Source: Apostichopus japonicus
Taxonomy: Eukaryota; Echinodermata; Holothuroidea; Aspidochirotida; Stichopodidae
Direction: 5' to 3'
Assembly: GCF_037975245.1 (NCBI RefSeq)
Contig: NC_092568.1
Location: 1,614,001-1,678,000, forward strand
Length of the DNA stretch: 64,000 nt
Within the stretch, counting starts at the first letter, position 1; each line of letters opens with the position of its first letter. The notes below the pieces were generated by a model. That model worked only from the letters and a program-made list of their open reading frames with translations, was not told where the DNA came from and ran no database searches. The translations under genes were made by a program, and so were the position numbers. Positions 54,001 through 64,000 of the stretch are shown one piece after another.

Positions 54001-54998
54001 GTCATTCTGTTTAAAAGTTCCTCTTTCTAAAGCGGATTTAGTAATTTCTATGCAGCAACCTTTTTATTGTCACAAGAGTTTATCAAGAGGTTTGACCTAA
54101 AAAAGAACCACGCTCTAGATGAGATAAAGACGGACTTTAAGGGGATGAAAATGTTTTGGATGGATGGAAATCTTGTGGAGAGATATGACCTTGCTTGTAA
54201 AATATAGAAAAGTAATCTTTAGATTTATTTCCTTAACGAGCTTTTGGTGTTGGAGAGACTTCCCGGTATTAATAACGGAAAAGTTGACAGTTAATTTAAC
54301 GATGTACATTTAACATATTACAGTTTTATCTTTTTTTTTCACATTTGAGCAGCAGAAAGTTTTAAAAGTGGTGGATGAAAATTTCCATATTCTCTTTAAT
54401 ATCCTTGGGGGGGGGGGTGGGTGGGGGAGGGGGAATGCTTTAAGTTTATTTTAATAAATTATTTATCATCCTTCTGTAAGAATTTCCTCAAATTGTTTAC
54501 ATTTTGTAGATGTGAGGAAGGTTGTAAGGGGAGTTACAAGAAAAAATAAAATATTAGGTTCCTACTAGAAAATGGTTTGAAACATAATTTTTAAAAATTT
54601 CCATTTTGATTTGTTTGGCATATGTGATTACCAGAACTCACAAAGTGGGGGTTATGCTTTATTTTTGTACGTGTGGTAAAATGTTGTGTATGTGTCATGA
54701 CTCCTGTTGCTCTCCCTCTTTTTTTTTTGAACCTCTTCATAGGGAGGTGCCTTCTTTTCTTTCTCCAAGCCTTTAAGAAATAGATCATAAGATTTTTGTT
54801 AAAAAATTAGATGTTAACTGCCAGAGGTTCCAAGAGTGTTGCCTTGTAGCCTTAGCTTTAAATAACTACATGGTTTCTCTTAACCCAATTTTGTCTCCCT
54901 TTATATATTTATTTATTTATTCATTTTTGTAAACAGGAGAAAACTCCTTCCCGATCCTTCCCTTAAAAATCTCTACTTAATATTAGCCATGAATGTGA
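51066..54998. other. Intergenic sequence downstream of MARK
   Basis: No gene recognised. It contains poly(C) near 51158-51168, a C-rich stretch near 52610-52630 beside GGATGCTGCAGCCCC, (ATT)n at about 53839-53870 and poly(G) near 54409-54430. Open frames here are short and unlike any family I know. Confidence 0.6.
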
Positions 54999-55453
54999 GT
55001 AACATTTGTCTAGCATTAATGTCTAGCAAGTAATGTTTGTCTAGCATTAATGTCTAGCAAGTAATGTTTGTCTAGCATTAATGTCTAGCAAGTAATGTTT
55101 GTCTAGCATTAATGTCTAGCAAGTAATGTTTGTCTAGCATTAATGTCTAGCAAGTAATGTTTGTCTAGCATTAATGTCTAGCAAGTAATGTTTGTCTAGC
55201 ATTAATGTCTAGCAAGTAATGTTTGTCTAGCATTAATGTCTAGCAAGTAATGTTTGTCTAGCATTAATGTCTAGCAAGTAATGTTTGTCTAGCATTAATG
55301 TCTAGCAAGTAATGTTTGTCTAGCATTAATGTCTAGCAAGTAATGTTTGTCTAGCATTAATGTCTAGCAAGTAATGTTTGTCTAGCATTATTGTCTAGCA
55401 AGTAATGTTTGTCTAGCATTTATGTCCAGCAAGTAATGTTTGTCTAGCATTAT
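54999..55453. repeat. 31-bp minisatellite, about 14.7 copies
   Basis: Units start every 31 bp from 54999 (55030, 55061, 55092 ... 55433). The unit is GTAATGTTTGTCTAGCATTA followed by ATGTCTAGCAA. Most copies are identical; changes are confined to the first unit (GTAACATT) and the last few (TTGTCT, TATGTCCAGC). That is the edge-variant pattern of an array that expands from the middle. TGTCTAGCA occurs twice per unit, so the unit itself came from a half-size duplication. Confidence 0.97.
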
Positions 55454-58400
55454 CATACAGGGTTATCAATGACTTACTTCAAGTTGAAACAAGAAAGAGT
55501 GTGTTTTAATCCATCAAAGAAGTAAAACAAACACCCAAATAGCATCTCTTACCCTCAAGTGTAGGAAGTTGGTCATGAGTTATAATAGAGGGGGGGGGGG
55601 GGAGGGGTTCAGGGGCCAGTGCTGACCTAAGTATTAACTGATGTTAGCATGTTTACTAGCTTTGTTCGGGGGCATCTTAGGAGATCAGCATCTGTTTAAG
55701 GGTGGTACGGTTGTCATTTAGACATAGACTACGAAGATGTTTGATTGTTAATGGTTTGGTGATGTCATGCAAGCTTTTATTGTGACAGTAAATCCAATCA
55801 AAGAAAATATTAACCAAGATCAGAATTATTGTAGACCACTGTGAGGAATGAATTTATGAGTAATTATACACATATTTGAAATGAATTTTGAGCTGCTGTT
55901 ATGGTACGGTGAATAGCCAGATATGGATTTATATTTTTGATAGGCTCTTTTGTGTTTCTGGGATATGTCATCGTCTATGATTGCCTTGTTTTGTAACTTT
56001 TATGTAATTGCATTTGCTTGCAAATAAGGTAGGACAAGTTCTTGTTTGCAGATGAGGAGGGAGGGTTTGTGGGTTAAACTTTTAAAATCATTGGCAAAAC
56101 CTTTGATATTTAAGCAAAGAATCTCGTCTTGCATTGTGTGAGTGAGTTTTAAGGAGGGTTGTTGGAGGGCTGGTCTATGAAAGAACAATTTTATGGTCAT
56201 CAATATGGTGTCATATTTTGGTGTCATATGGTGTCAAGATGGTTCGTATGGTGTCAAGTTTTGGTTTACTTTTCACCACGGAACAGACATTTATAGATAT
56301 GGGGGAAAACCTGCCAAAATGACGAATGATCACCGCCGGGGAGGGGGTGGGATAGGGGGGTAGGGGAGGCGGGTAGTGTCTTACCTGTGCAGTACCTTTA
56401 TTTTGGATTTTGAAGGGATTACTGACTGGATGCCATGTTCCACATTTTATTAACTCTTTTAACAGCTTATTCCTTCTTCTTAATCACTTTGACCAAATGC
56501 ATTATGTTGTGTCTTCGCACCGATACATAAACCTCTTAATTAAGAAACACTATATATATATATATATATTTTAATTCCTGATAATAAATTCCTCCATGGT
56601 CGCTTGTAATATTGTGTTTATAGTCTGCACTACCCTTTGGTGCCACTCACATTAAGTTAGTATTAAAATGACAGTAGCAGTAAGTTCTGAATTTGTCCGT
56701 GGTTCCTCGTTATAGATGTCTCATATCGTTTGTTAGGTTCGTGCCAACAGCCGCCACTTTTCCTCGTGAGTGAAAGAAAGCATCCTGTAAATTCCCGAAA
56801 TGTAGTTTTTTCCACACGATCGATCGTCAATTCAATATTTTAGAGAACAAAATCTTTTTGAGAAAGAAAATAAAAAAATTTAAAAAAGGAAAAAAAAATT
56901 GTTGGAAAAAACTTTTTTGACTTGATGCTTGTTTGCAGATCATTGTGTATGTAGATACTTTGTTTTAATAATAATAATAATAATACAAAAAAAAAATGGA
57001 CACAAAATCTGTGTAATAAAATTTGGAAATTCTGGGTTAACTTGTTTGTATAGATACAAGAAAGTAGGTGAAGCCACAATGGCTTCTTATGTATTGTATA
57101 CTTATCTGTGAAGACATCAGTTGTGAATATTGCCTTTGCGAATACAAAGAACGAAGATGGAGAGGAAAAATTTAACAACTTTTTTGTCTTGTTTTTTCCT
57201 TTGCTTCATTCATGTCCTCATAGATCACTCACTCCTGACAGAAATGTCCTCAGAAGTTTTTTTAATTTTTAATGTTTCCATTCCTTGCCGCAGGAAGAAC
57301 AAATCTATGCGATGGTGATGGCGTGAAATCCTTTCAATATGATAACTTCAAGCTACAAAAATGGTAGAAGAAAATTACCCTTTATACATACATCTATCAT
57401 GTATGTGTCTATATTTCACATAAGTAAGATTGTTCTTTCTGGATATTGAAACATTTTGGAATAAAAATTCTATAGGCCTACTGTCAAGTCCTTATCAGCT
57501 CAGTGAATTCAATGGTTGTTGCCTACAAGGGAGTGCTACAAATTAGAGCGGAAATCTCAGATATTTTATGGTTCTCATTTAATTCCTTGACAAATTTAAC
57601 TCACATGCTCTACATCATTCAGAAAGTTATGCGGAAGTTAGAGCAACTTCAATGGCAAGGAATCACAAAGCCCAGCTGCCTTTCTGGTTTTCCTTTGTTG
57701 CCTATTCTTTTGTCTCCCAACTATATTCTGTACCGGGGGTTTCACCGTTCAAATGGCCATCTCCTACGTCCATTATGTATCCACAACTGTTCGTGGAGTT
57801 TCACTATATAGTGTACAGCGCAAGCATTACATATAATGTAGATCATATCATGGCAACACCCAAGTTGGAACATTTACACAAAGTATACATCATAGGCTAA
57901 TCACGTTTACAACATTCTACGAATTTATAGACACTGTGTTTGTATCAGGTTTTACAGGAATTGATACCTGAAACGTGCTCAGATTTTTAAGATTGAAATA
58001 CATACACGGTTACTTACTGGTGCTAGTATAGCGCCTTCTTAATACCTAACTCCAGTAACAAAATAACGCCCTTCCGTTGACTTGTTTTTATCCGTGAATA
58101 ATCGTTGACCATTTGTCACACTATATTTTTATCCAGAACGATGCAGAAATATTTGGATTGGGTGTCCCAAATCTTAATCAAAACATCTGGAGTAAAAAAA
58201 AAACGGGTTGGGGGTGAGGTTGACAGCCTAGAAAAATTAGGAGTCATAGCACTAGGTTGCCTCTCCCAAAGATCCTAGCCTAACTTGTAAAATTGATAAT
58301 AAGCAGGTGGCAGCCTACGTATTTAATCTGTGTCTTTAATATAGGAAAATAAATTGTTTGTTATCGTGCCACTACCTTCATGCCATATATACATGATTTA

Positions 58401-59165
58401 ACGTTATCAAATCAGGGCTGCTTCCTTGAAGCAGTTTGAGTTGCGATTTATACATTCATCCACTAGTTTCATGTAACAATTTCACCGCTGCTACATAATA
58501 CAATATTCAGGTTGAACGGTCTATGGAGTCTGATCACAGTGGTCTATGGAGTTACTTCTTATCAGTTGAAGGCTTGCACCGTCACTAGCCTCCCGCTATG
58601 CCTCTCCGCTCCAAGCTCATCCCTCCGTTTCCTTTTTCCCGTTTCCCCCATTCCGCTCTCCGTTTCCCCCACCGCCCCACCGCCCCTCAATTCCCAGGCC
58701 AGGTAGCCTGTTCACTAACCTTTCACCAACAAGACTGACCTCAGAAGTGGCAGTCCCCGAAAATTCGAGACAAAACAACTTGTTGTTTACGAAGTGCGCC
58801 CTCGCTCCGTGCGCGGTCCGTTACTGGTTTTGCCCGCACAGCGGACGTGTATTACTCCTGCACCGGTTAGCTGCATCCGTGATACATAATACGTATAATA
58901 ATATGGTACATATCCACACCTACTACAAAGGTTATTATAATATTACTGGTTGGGAGTAAATGACAGCACCTTTACAGGCCTTTCTTTGTCAAATATGTAA
59001 CTTTATTTGAAACAAACACGAGAAGAAATGGAAAGAAGTTTGTGTAGAATATTGAAACTGTAACAATTTAACAATTATTTTAATGTGACATTTAAGGCAA
59101 TGTTGTGTCTTCCATGATATCACCAAGTACTTGTGAAAGCATGTCCAATTATAACCACTTGTGAA
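55454..59165. other. Intergenic sequence, no gene recognised
   Basis: It includes poly(G) near 55591-55605, a short ATGGTGTCA-type repeat at 56204-56262, (TA)n near 56553-56570, (AAT)n near 56969-56985 and a GC-richer patch with CCGTTTCCCCC motifs at about 58590-58870. None carries a recognisable protein or RNA gene. Confidence 0.6.
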
Positions 59166-59533
59166 CAGTGGCGGCGGAACCGGGGGGGGGGAGCTTGGGG
59201 GCTCAGCCCCCCATGAAAAAGTTGAGGGGGCAAATGCATGATAAGCCCCCCCCCCCCCAATGTTAACCAAGGCTCCGAACGTGCATCTACCCATTTTCAA
59301 TGCATACTTGTCGATCTGTCCGATGCATACGTATACTATATAGGTGTAATAATTTTAGGGCTAGTTATTCGCAACATAAAACACTCGGGAAGTGCCGTTT
59401 CCGGCCATCATGGGGGTTTGAAAAAAAACAAAATTTTCTTGTACGCTCCGCGCCAACCGATGGTGGCGCTCCGCTTAGATAGTCTCCACACATTAGCCCC
59501 CCCAAACAATTTTCCCGTTCCGCCGCGCCTGCT
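59166..59533. mobile_element. MITE-like repeat copy 1, with imperfect terminal inverted repeats
   Basis: The left end AGTGGCGGCGGAACCGGGG is mirrored at the right end by CCCGTTCCGCCGCGCCTGCT. Poly(G) then poly(C) runs lie inside the left part. The core has AAGTGCCGTTTCCGG and CTTGTACGCTCCGCGCCAA followed by ATGGTGGCGCTCCGCTT. The same core recurs at 59886 and 60778. No transposase frame is present, so this is a non-autonomous family, probably of DNA-transposon type, inferred from the end structure only. Confidence 0.55.
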
Positions 59534-59697
59534 TGTGAAGAATGCTCAGTCAAATATCGTCAAATGTGAGCCAGTCGCCACCCGGGATAGAATGCAATAT
59601 CATGCTAGTTCTGACTTGTAAAGGCCAACTTTGTTCCAGTAGATAAATCAAGTCGTTTCAATAACCTACTATATGCACAGTTTTCTCTGTAAGGCCA

Positions 59698-60035
59698 ATT
59701 CATGGGCGGCGATCATGGGGGGGGGGGCGGGGGGACATGTCCCCCCAATATTTTAGGTGGGGGGATATAGTATCTAATATCCCCCAATATTTGGTGGCAT
59801 AATTTTTTTTTTAAGCATATGTTTTGTATTTTTTATGATATCGCTAGTAATTTCAAAATAGAAAATGCTAAGATGCAACTTACAAGGCCTGAGAAGTGCC
59901 ATTTCCAGCGATCTGGGAGACATTTTCGGCCAAAATTTTCTTTTGCGCTTGGCGCCAACTTATGGTGGCGCTACGCTTAGAAAGTCTGGGTACAAGCTTT
60001 GCCCCTCCCTTGGCAAATTCCTCGCAAGGCGCCTG
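59698..60035. mobile_element. MITE-like repeat copy 2
   Basis: It starts GGGCGGCGATCATGGGGG at about 59704 with poly(G)/CCCCCC pairs. It contains TTTTTTATGATATCG (59829-59843), then GAGAAGTGCCATTTCCAGCG at 59891, TTGCGCTTGGCGCCAACTTA and ATGGTGGCGCTACGCTTAGA. It is more diverged than copy 1, and the right end is not clear. Confidence 0.5.
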
Positions 60036-60237
60036 TCTAACCCTGTCACAATTTGTTACTATATATGACCGAAAGTAGTAATTTTTTCGAAATGAATAGC
60101 TAGACGGACCGCATCCGTAATGAAATTTGGTTTGCATCTTGTGTATGAGTGTGAGTACGTACAATCATATATATGATCCACATCGATATGGGTTCACTGG
60201 GTTTCCATTTGGCCTGTTTCCTACAAGATTTCTAACC

Positions 60238-60940
60238 GCAGGTGCGTAGCCAGGGGAGGAGGGGGTGAAGGGTGGAGACCGCCCTCCCCTCGAGCATATT
60301 GTTTTGGTATTTTCTATGATATCGAAGTTTTATAGTAGCCGTTATAAGAGGTTTTAATATTTGTACACCAATAATTTAACTGTGTCTGAATTTTCGAAAA
60401 TTCCTTGACCAACATTCTTCATCATACTTCCCTCTACTCGTGCAAATTAGACCGTTCTGTTAGGGGTTGAGGGTTTTTTTTCTATATTGGTTGTCCATGG
60501 ATGAAATTTTGTGCAACATTATGGGTATGTTTTGAAGTGAATTTATTATTCAAATTCTGGACAAATAATGGGCTTATAACCTTGCAAAGTGGGGCTGACG
60601 GGTATTGTGGGGCGTTACGTAGAATTACATACAAAAGCAATGATCCACAGGAGATGCAATGAGGTCGAACATGACGTGTGGCTGGTGACAATCTTGAAAA
60701 AAGGTTATGAATGAAAAAAAAACTATTAGGAAAACTTGGTTCTCAGGCAAAAGTGTACATCTGGTTGGTCATTTTCAAGCCTGAGAAGTGCCATTTCCGG
60801 TGATCTGGGGGGCTATCAAAACCAGAAATTTTCTTGTACGCTGCGCGCCAAGCAATGGTGGCGCTCCGCTTTGATAGTAATTAGCCGGCTTCCAAGCAAA
60901 TGTCCCCCCCAATATTTGAAACAGATCGCCGCCCCTGGGC
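60238..60940. mobile_element. MITE-like repeat copy 3, probably interrupted
   Basis: The left end GTGCGTAGCCAGGGGAGGAG (60242) is followed by TTTTCTATGATATCG as in copy 2. The core GAGAAGTGCCATTTCCGGTG is at 60783, with ACGCTGCGCGCCAAGCAATG and GTGGCGCTCCGCTT. It ends CAGATCGCCGCCCCTGGGCC at about 60940, the reverse complement of the GGGCGGCGATC left end of copy 2. About 400 bp between left part and core may be an insertion or a second partial copy. Confidence 0.45.
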
Positions 60941-61264
60941 CAATTTATGCATTTATCTCTTTCTATCAATATAACGGATTAACATTAAGACCAACATTAA
61001 GACCAATGTTGTTAAAACAACCATAAGTACAACATCGAGGGAAGAAAAAATTATTATGATCATATATCAGATGATTATGATCATATAGCAGAGATGCTGT
61101 TACAATTGCAATCAATCATTCGCTGGTTTATATCTTAGCCCCTTTCCCACTTGGTTATAAATTACAAGCATTTTAGACTGTGTATTAATTCGTTTAAAAT
61201 AAAACTGTTAGCAAACTGCTTATCCACTAGAGAGCCTGTGTAATAGAATGTGTAAAAGTAAGTT
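60941..61264. other. Intergenic sequence
   Basis: AT-rich, with a short duplicated phrase GATTATGATCATATA near 61055-61085. Nothing else recognised. Confidence 0.6.
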
Positions 61265-61304
61265 GGCCTGACGTTTCGATCCTGGCAGGATCTTCTTCAG
61301 AGGC
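61265..61304 (-). ncRNA. Hammerhead-like motif on the minus strand
   Basis: Reading the minus strand: GCCT (61304-61301), CTGAAGA (61300-61294), an extra A, stem II GATCC...GGATC (61292-61288 with 61282-61278), GAAA (61277-61274), then ACGT (61274-61271) that can only form a loopless 2-bp stem III, C61270 at the cleavage position, and AGGC (61269-61266) pairing with GCCT. The order matches a minimal hammerhead of Penelope-like elements. The extra A before stem II and the two-pair stem III make self-cleavage by a monomer doubtful. It is probably a degraded or variant element end. Confidence 0.5.
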
Positions 61305-61525
61305 TAAAAATAAAAAAATCTTTGCTATAAATGTTGTCAAAGTGCAATCTTTTTCAAGTGATACTCAATCCTCAATGTCATTTACTTTACTGTATTTTAT
61401 TCAGCCTTACAAACACCTACTTAGAGCGTTACATACAGTATCTATTGCACCTAAATATTCTATAAAAAATAATGGTCTTTCGTGTTCTGAAACTTTCAAA
61501 CTCAAGCAAACATTTCACTGCCACC

Positions 61526-61569
61526 CTCAAAGCAGGGAGCTGCTACAGTAGCAGCTCCCTGCTCAAAGC
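61526..61569. repeat. Perfect 33-bp palindrome between 8-bp direct repeats
   Basis: AGCAGGGAGCTGCTA (61531-61545), loop CAG, then TAGCAGCTCCCTGCT (61549-61563): a 15-bp perfect stem. CTCAAAGC occurs at 61526-61533 and again at 61562-61569, partly overlapping the stem ends. It lies about 230 bp from the minus-strand hammerhead-like motif and could be the other end of the same element. Confidence 0.85.
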
Positions 61570-63658
61570 ATCGTTTCCCTTGCTGACATATTTAATTTTC
61601 AAATTGAACATCCCAATGTATGAGGATCGATTGGATAGTTAGAAACCTCAATTGATGTACTTTGAAGACACATATCTACAGTTAATGTAGCAAACAAGAC
61701 CGTAAACTATTGAGGCAATACTGAGAATCGTTCTAGAGGTGGTATTGAAAAAAAAATGTTTTAATTAATCAGACTATGAAGAATGTGTGTCACTACAGAG
61801 AGTATACCGAAAACTTGACACAAATAGAGGACGCTAGAGCGTTTTTATTTAAACGGCAAAGTCGCGGAAGTTGTGTGTAACGACAACTTGAATTGAGCAA
61901 CTTCACTTTTTTCGCTCGAAGATAGTTTACTGTTGCTGAGGCAGCAATTCAGTAGGACACCACCTGAGGATTGGGAATACCGTATACTAAACTGGGAGCC
62001 TAGCCAAACGCTACAACAGTGCAGCTAATTAGTAGCCTAGACGGATCGTCGTGAAGTAGACTGAATGAGCTACTAGTGTAAAGACGCTCTTGCAGAAATT
62101 ACTTGGCTAACCTGTAAGAAATTGTTCGGAAACCTTGACGAAGGTGAGTGATGTTCGTTGCTTCTCTGAGACGGAGACCTGGGATTGCACAAGACCCAAC
62201 GTTGTAATGTGGGGTTACGCTACTCAATAGGCTAACGTAGGCTAGGCATAATGTATATGGACGGTTAGGCCTGAGTTGAGTCACGGCAACACAGACATGT
62301 AACTGTCAGTACCTGCTATATGCCAAGGCCTCAGTGTTTGTTAGGTCACGTACGAGTGTAACAGACAAGTCGAGTATAACAGACAAGTCAAGATCAATTG
62401 TCAACAAAAATGTCTAACAAGCATGCCATTGACAAGCGCCATGTTCTGTGCATACTATTATTATTGCTTTTGACATTTATGCCCAATTCTAATCTAGGCT
62501 ATAGGCTAGCTGTACGTGTAAGGCCTTATTTAGACCTAGGCCTATAAATGTCAGTACACAATGATCACCAACCTTTTACAGTAAGTTTAACCTGATTATG
62601 TGTAAGTAGTATTCCATATCCAAGGAGCTCACTTGATGCCACATTGTCATGACTGTGTGGTTACTATCTCGAGTAAGGGTACTAAGTTTGAGCATGGATC
62701 AAGTTGTTTGGTTTCTATGCCCATGCAAGCTCTATCTCTGGTGACTCTTATTAATGAAGTAATATCTGGATGTCACAGTTAGTAGGCAAAGTCTAGGCCT
62801 AGACCTAAAATAGTTGAACCTGGGCTAGCATATCCTACAGTAGCACGCTTGTTTTAATTCCACAGAGTGCTATTCATGCTAGATATTGATTAATTTTTCT
62901 GTTACAGATCTCTTAAAATCAGGAACAAATATAGCCTAAAAATAGTTAAGCCAAGAGCATATATGCCTTAAAAGTACTTACATATTGTATCCTTTCTTTT
63001 AAAAATTGTTTGAAATAATTCCTTGAAGTATTTCAGCTTTCATTAAATTGAGCTAGAGCTACATGTGGGCTTGATTTAGTTGAAAGTTGTGTATATAAGT
63101 ATTAACTATTACTACATATCAAAGTCAATATTACTACAGTGAATCTAAGCTGTGCACTGGGGATGTACATTTGACTTGACGTGTTAAGTAAGAGGATACA
63201 AATTGAACATGTTTCAAACTTGCAGAGCTTTCTCAAAGTTGGAACATGGACAGTGTCAGTGATTATTTTCTCGAAAAGTCATCATTAGAGTATAATTTGC
63301 TGAGAAATCAACCAAAAACCTTGTCATTTGTGTCTTGTAAACAAAGATGAAGATAACTTTGAATTTTGCTTCATCTAAATCAAGAGGTGATTGCCCGATA
63401 AATTAACAAATAATTATATGACAGTGATTACCTACAGGTGGAATATCTGTTTGATATCCTTCGACAAAATAAACTATTTTTCCTTTTTGGAAAGTCTGTT
63501 ATTGTCATAACTATTAAAAAGGAAATAATTTTTTTTTTTTTGGTTACATGTTTTATAATACAGAACTTTGATATGAAGAGACCTAGAACTCAAACTGTAT
63601 GTAGTTATCATACCCAAAGTTCACCAATTGGAGCTAAAACCTTGAAGATTTCATTGTT

Positions 63659-63661
<3 letters not shown>
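61570..63661. other. Intergenic sequence, possible upstream region of another gene
   Basis: At 61840-62160 CpG-containing words are commoner than in the surroundings, and GTAAG (62115) and GTGAG (62143) could be donors of untranslated exons. A cluster of AGGCCT/TAGGCCTA-like words lies at about 62190-62810. No coding frame is convincing. I would only call this a region to check for a transcription start. Confidence 0.3.

Positions 63662-63740
<79 letters not shown>
63662..63740. repeat. (TA)n microsatellite, about 78 bp
   Basis: About 39 TA units with one interruption (TATTATAT) near the right end. It ends 46 bp before the plus-strand hammerhead-like motif. Confidence 0.97.
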
Positions 63741-63786
63741 CTTGTGGTTGGTTGACATCTATCTTGGTGCAGAGTGCTCTATCAGA

Positions 63787-63830
63787 GTTGTCTGATGATC
63801 GCTCAAACGTGTGAAACGCTGAGTAACAAC
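63787..63830 (+). ncRNA. Degenerate type I hammerhead-like motif
   Basis: GTTGT (63787-63791), CTGATGA (63792-63798), TCGC, GAAA (63813-63816), AC...GT (63816-63817 with 63823-63824), A63825 at the cleavage position and ACAAC (63826-63830) keep the order and spacing of the ribozyme at 25315. GTTGTCTGATGATCGC is identical in both. Stem II is damaged: the right side GGCGA is replaced by GTGT, leaving at best three pairs with a U-U mismatch next to the core. It is the same repeat family and probably inactive. Confidence 0.6.
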
Positions 63831-64000
63831 TACTAGTGTTCCATTAGTCTCAACTAATTCTCCCCTATGTATATATATTTATATTTACATTTATATTCAT
63901 ATATTTGGTGTGATGTTCCAACACTTTCTGTGAATCTAAAAAAATTCTTTTGAAAAACTTGTAAATTATTTTTTGTTACCGTATGCAATAAATCGCACTT
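63831..64000. other. Terminal intergenic sequence
   Basis: AT-rich sequence that may include the 3' flank of the hammerhead-bearing repeat (TA-rich stretch at 63868-63905). No gene seen. Confidence 0.5.

Noticed and set aside
54999-55453. CRISPR-like array of regular repeats
   Set aside because: Units are contiguous 31-bp copies with no unique spacers, in an animal nuclear context.
63438-63755. 105-codon open frame running into (TA)n
   Set aside because: The second half is poly Ile/Tyr from the microsatellite and the first half has no recognisable domain.

Overview
The window is animal nuclear DNA: AT-rich and intron-dominated, with GT-AG introns up to 12.1 kb, long (TA)n tracts, many poly(G)/poly(C) runs, a tRNA-derived SINE and hammerhead-ribozyme-bearing repeats. 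The overall look fits a marine invertebrate, most likely a deuterostome such as an echinoderm. That assignment is an impression from repeat style and protein similarity, not something the sequence proves.

One protein-coding gene is well supported, on the + strand from the left edge to 50170. It is the 3' part of a MARK/Par-1 kinase (MAP/microtubule affinity-regulating kinase, CAMK/AMPK-related family). Twelve exons (970-1018, 2191-2327, 10429-10485, 15563-15799, 18862-18981, 21366-21578, 23615-23789, 35910-36136, 36494-36573, 38310-38411, 39574-39813, 49828-50170) and two homologous 33-nt microexons (40878-40910, 41235-41267) join with matching splice phases. A third small exon (46120-46158) is a fair candidate and a 15-nt one (27874-27888) is speculative. 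With the three small exons near the 3' end included, the in-window frame is 695 codons counting the stop. It covers the kinase domain from helix C, the UBA domain, the long spacer with the aPKC-type SRSTFH site, and the KA1 domain. The first kinase exons (glycine loop, catalytic lysine) and the promoter lie left of the window.

The spacer region is built for alternative splicing. Five consecutive exons (38310-46158) are all phase 2-2, two are a tandem-duplicated pair, and exon 7 has an internal strong donor that keeps the frame. The intron after the UBA exon carries two decayed copies of that exon's 3' end, so exon duplication has occurred at least twice in this gene.

The 13.8 kb beyond the stop codon holds no recognisable gene. 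It contains a degenerate array of about 110 bp units (50531-51065), a 31-bp minisatellite (54999-55453), a cluster of G/C-bordered MITE-like repeats (59166-60940), a hammerhead-like motif on the minus strand with a nearby perfect 33-bp palindrome (61265-61569), a TAGGCCTA-rich stretch (62190-62810) and a second (TA)n-linked hammerhead-like motif (63662-63830). The best-formed ribozyme, a complete minimal type I hammerhead, lies in the 12.1-kb MARK intron at 25315-25358. It sits inside a 35-bp inverted repeat and beside (TA)n tracts.
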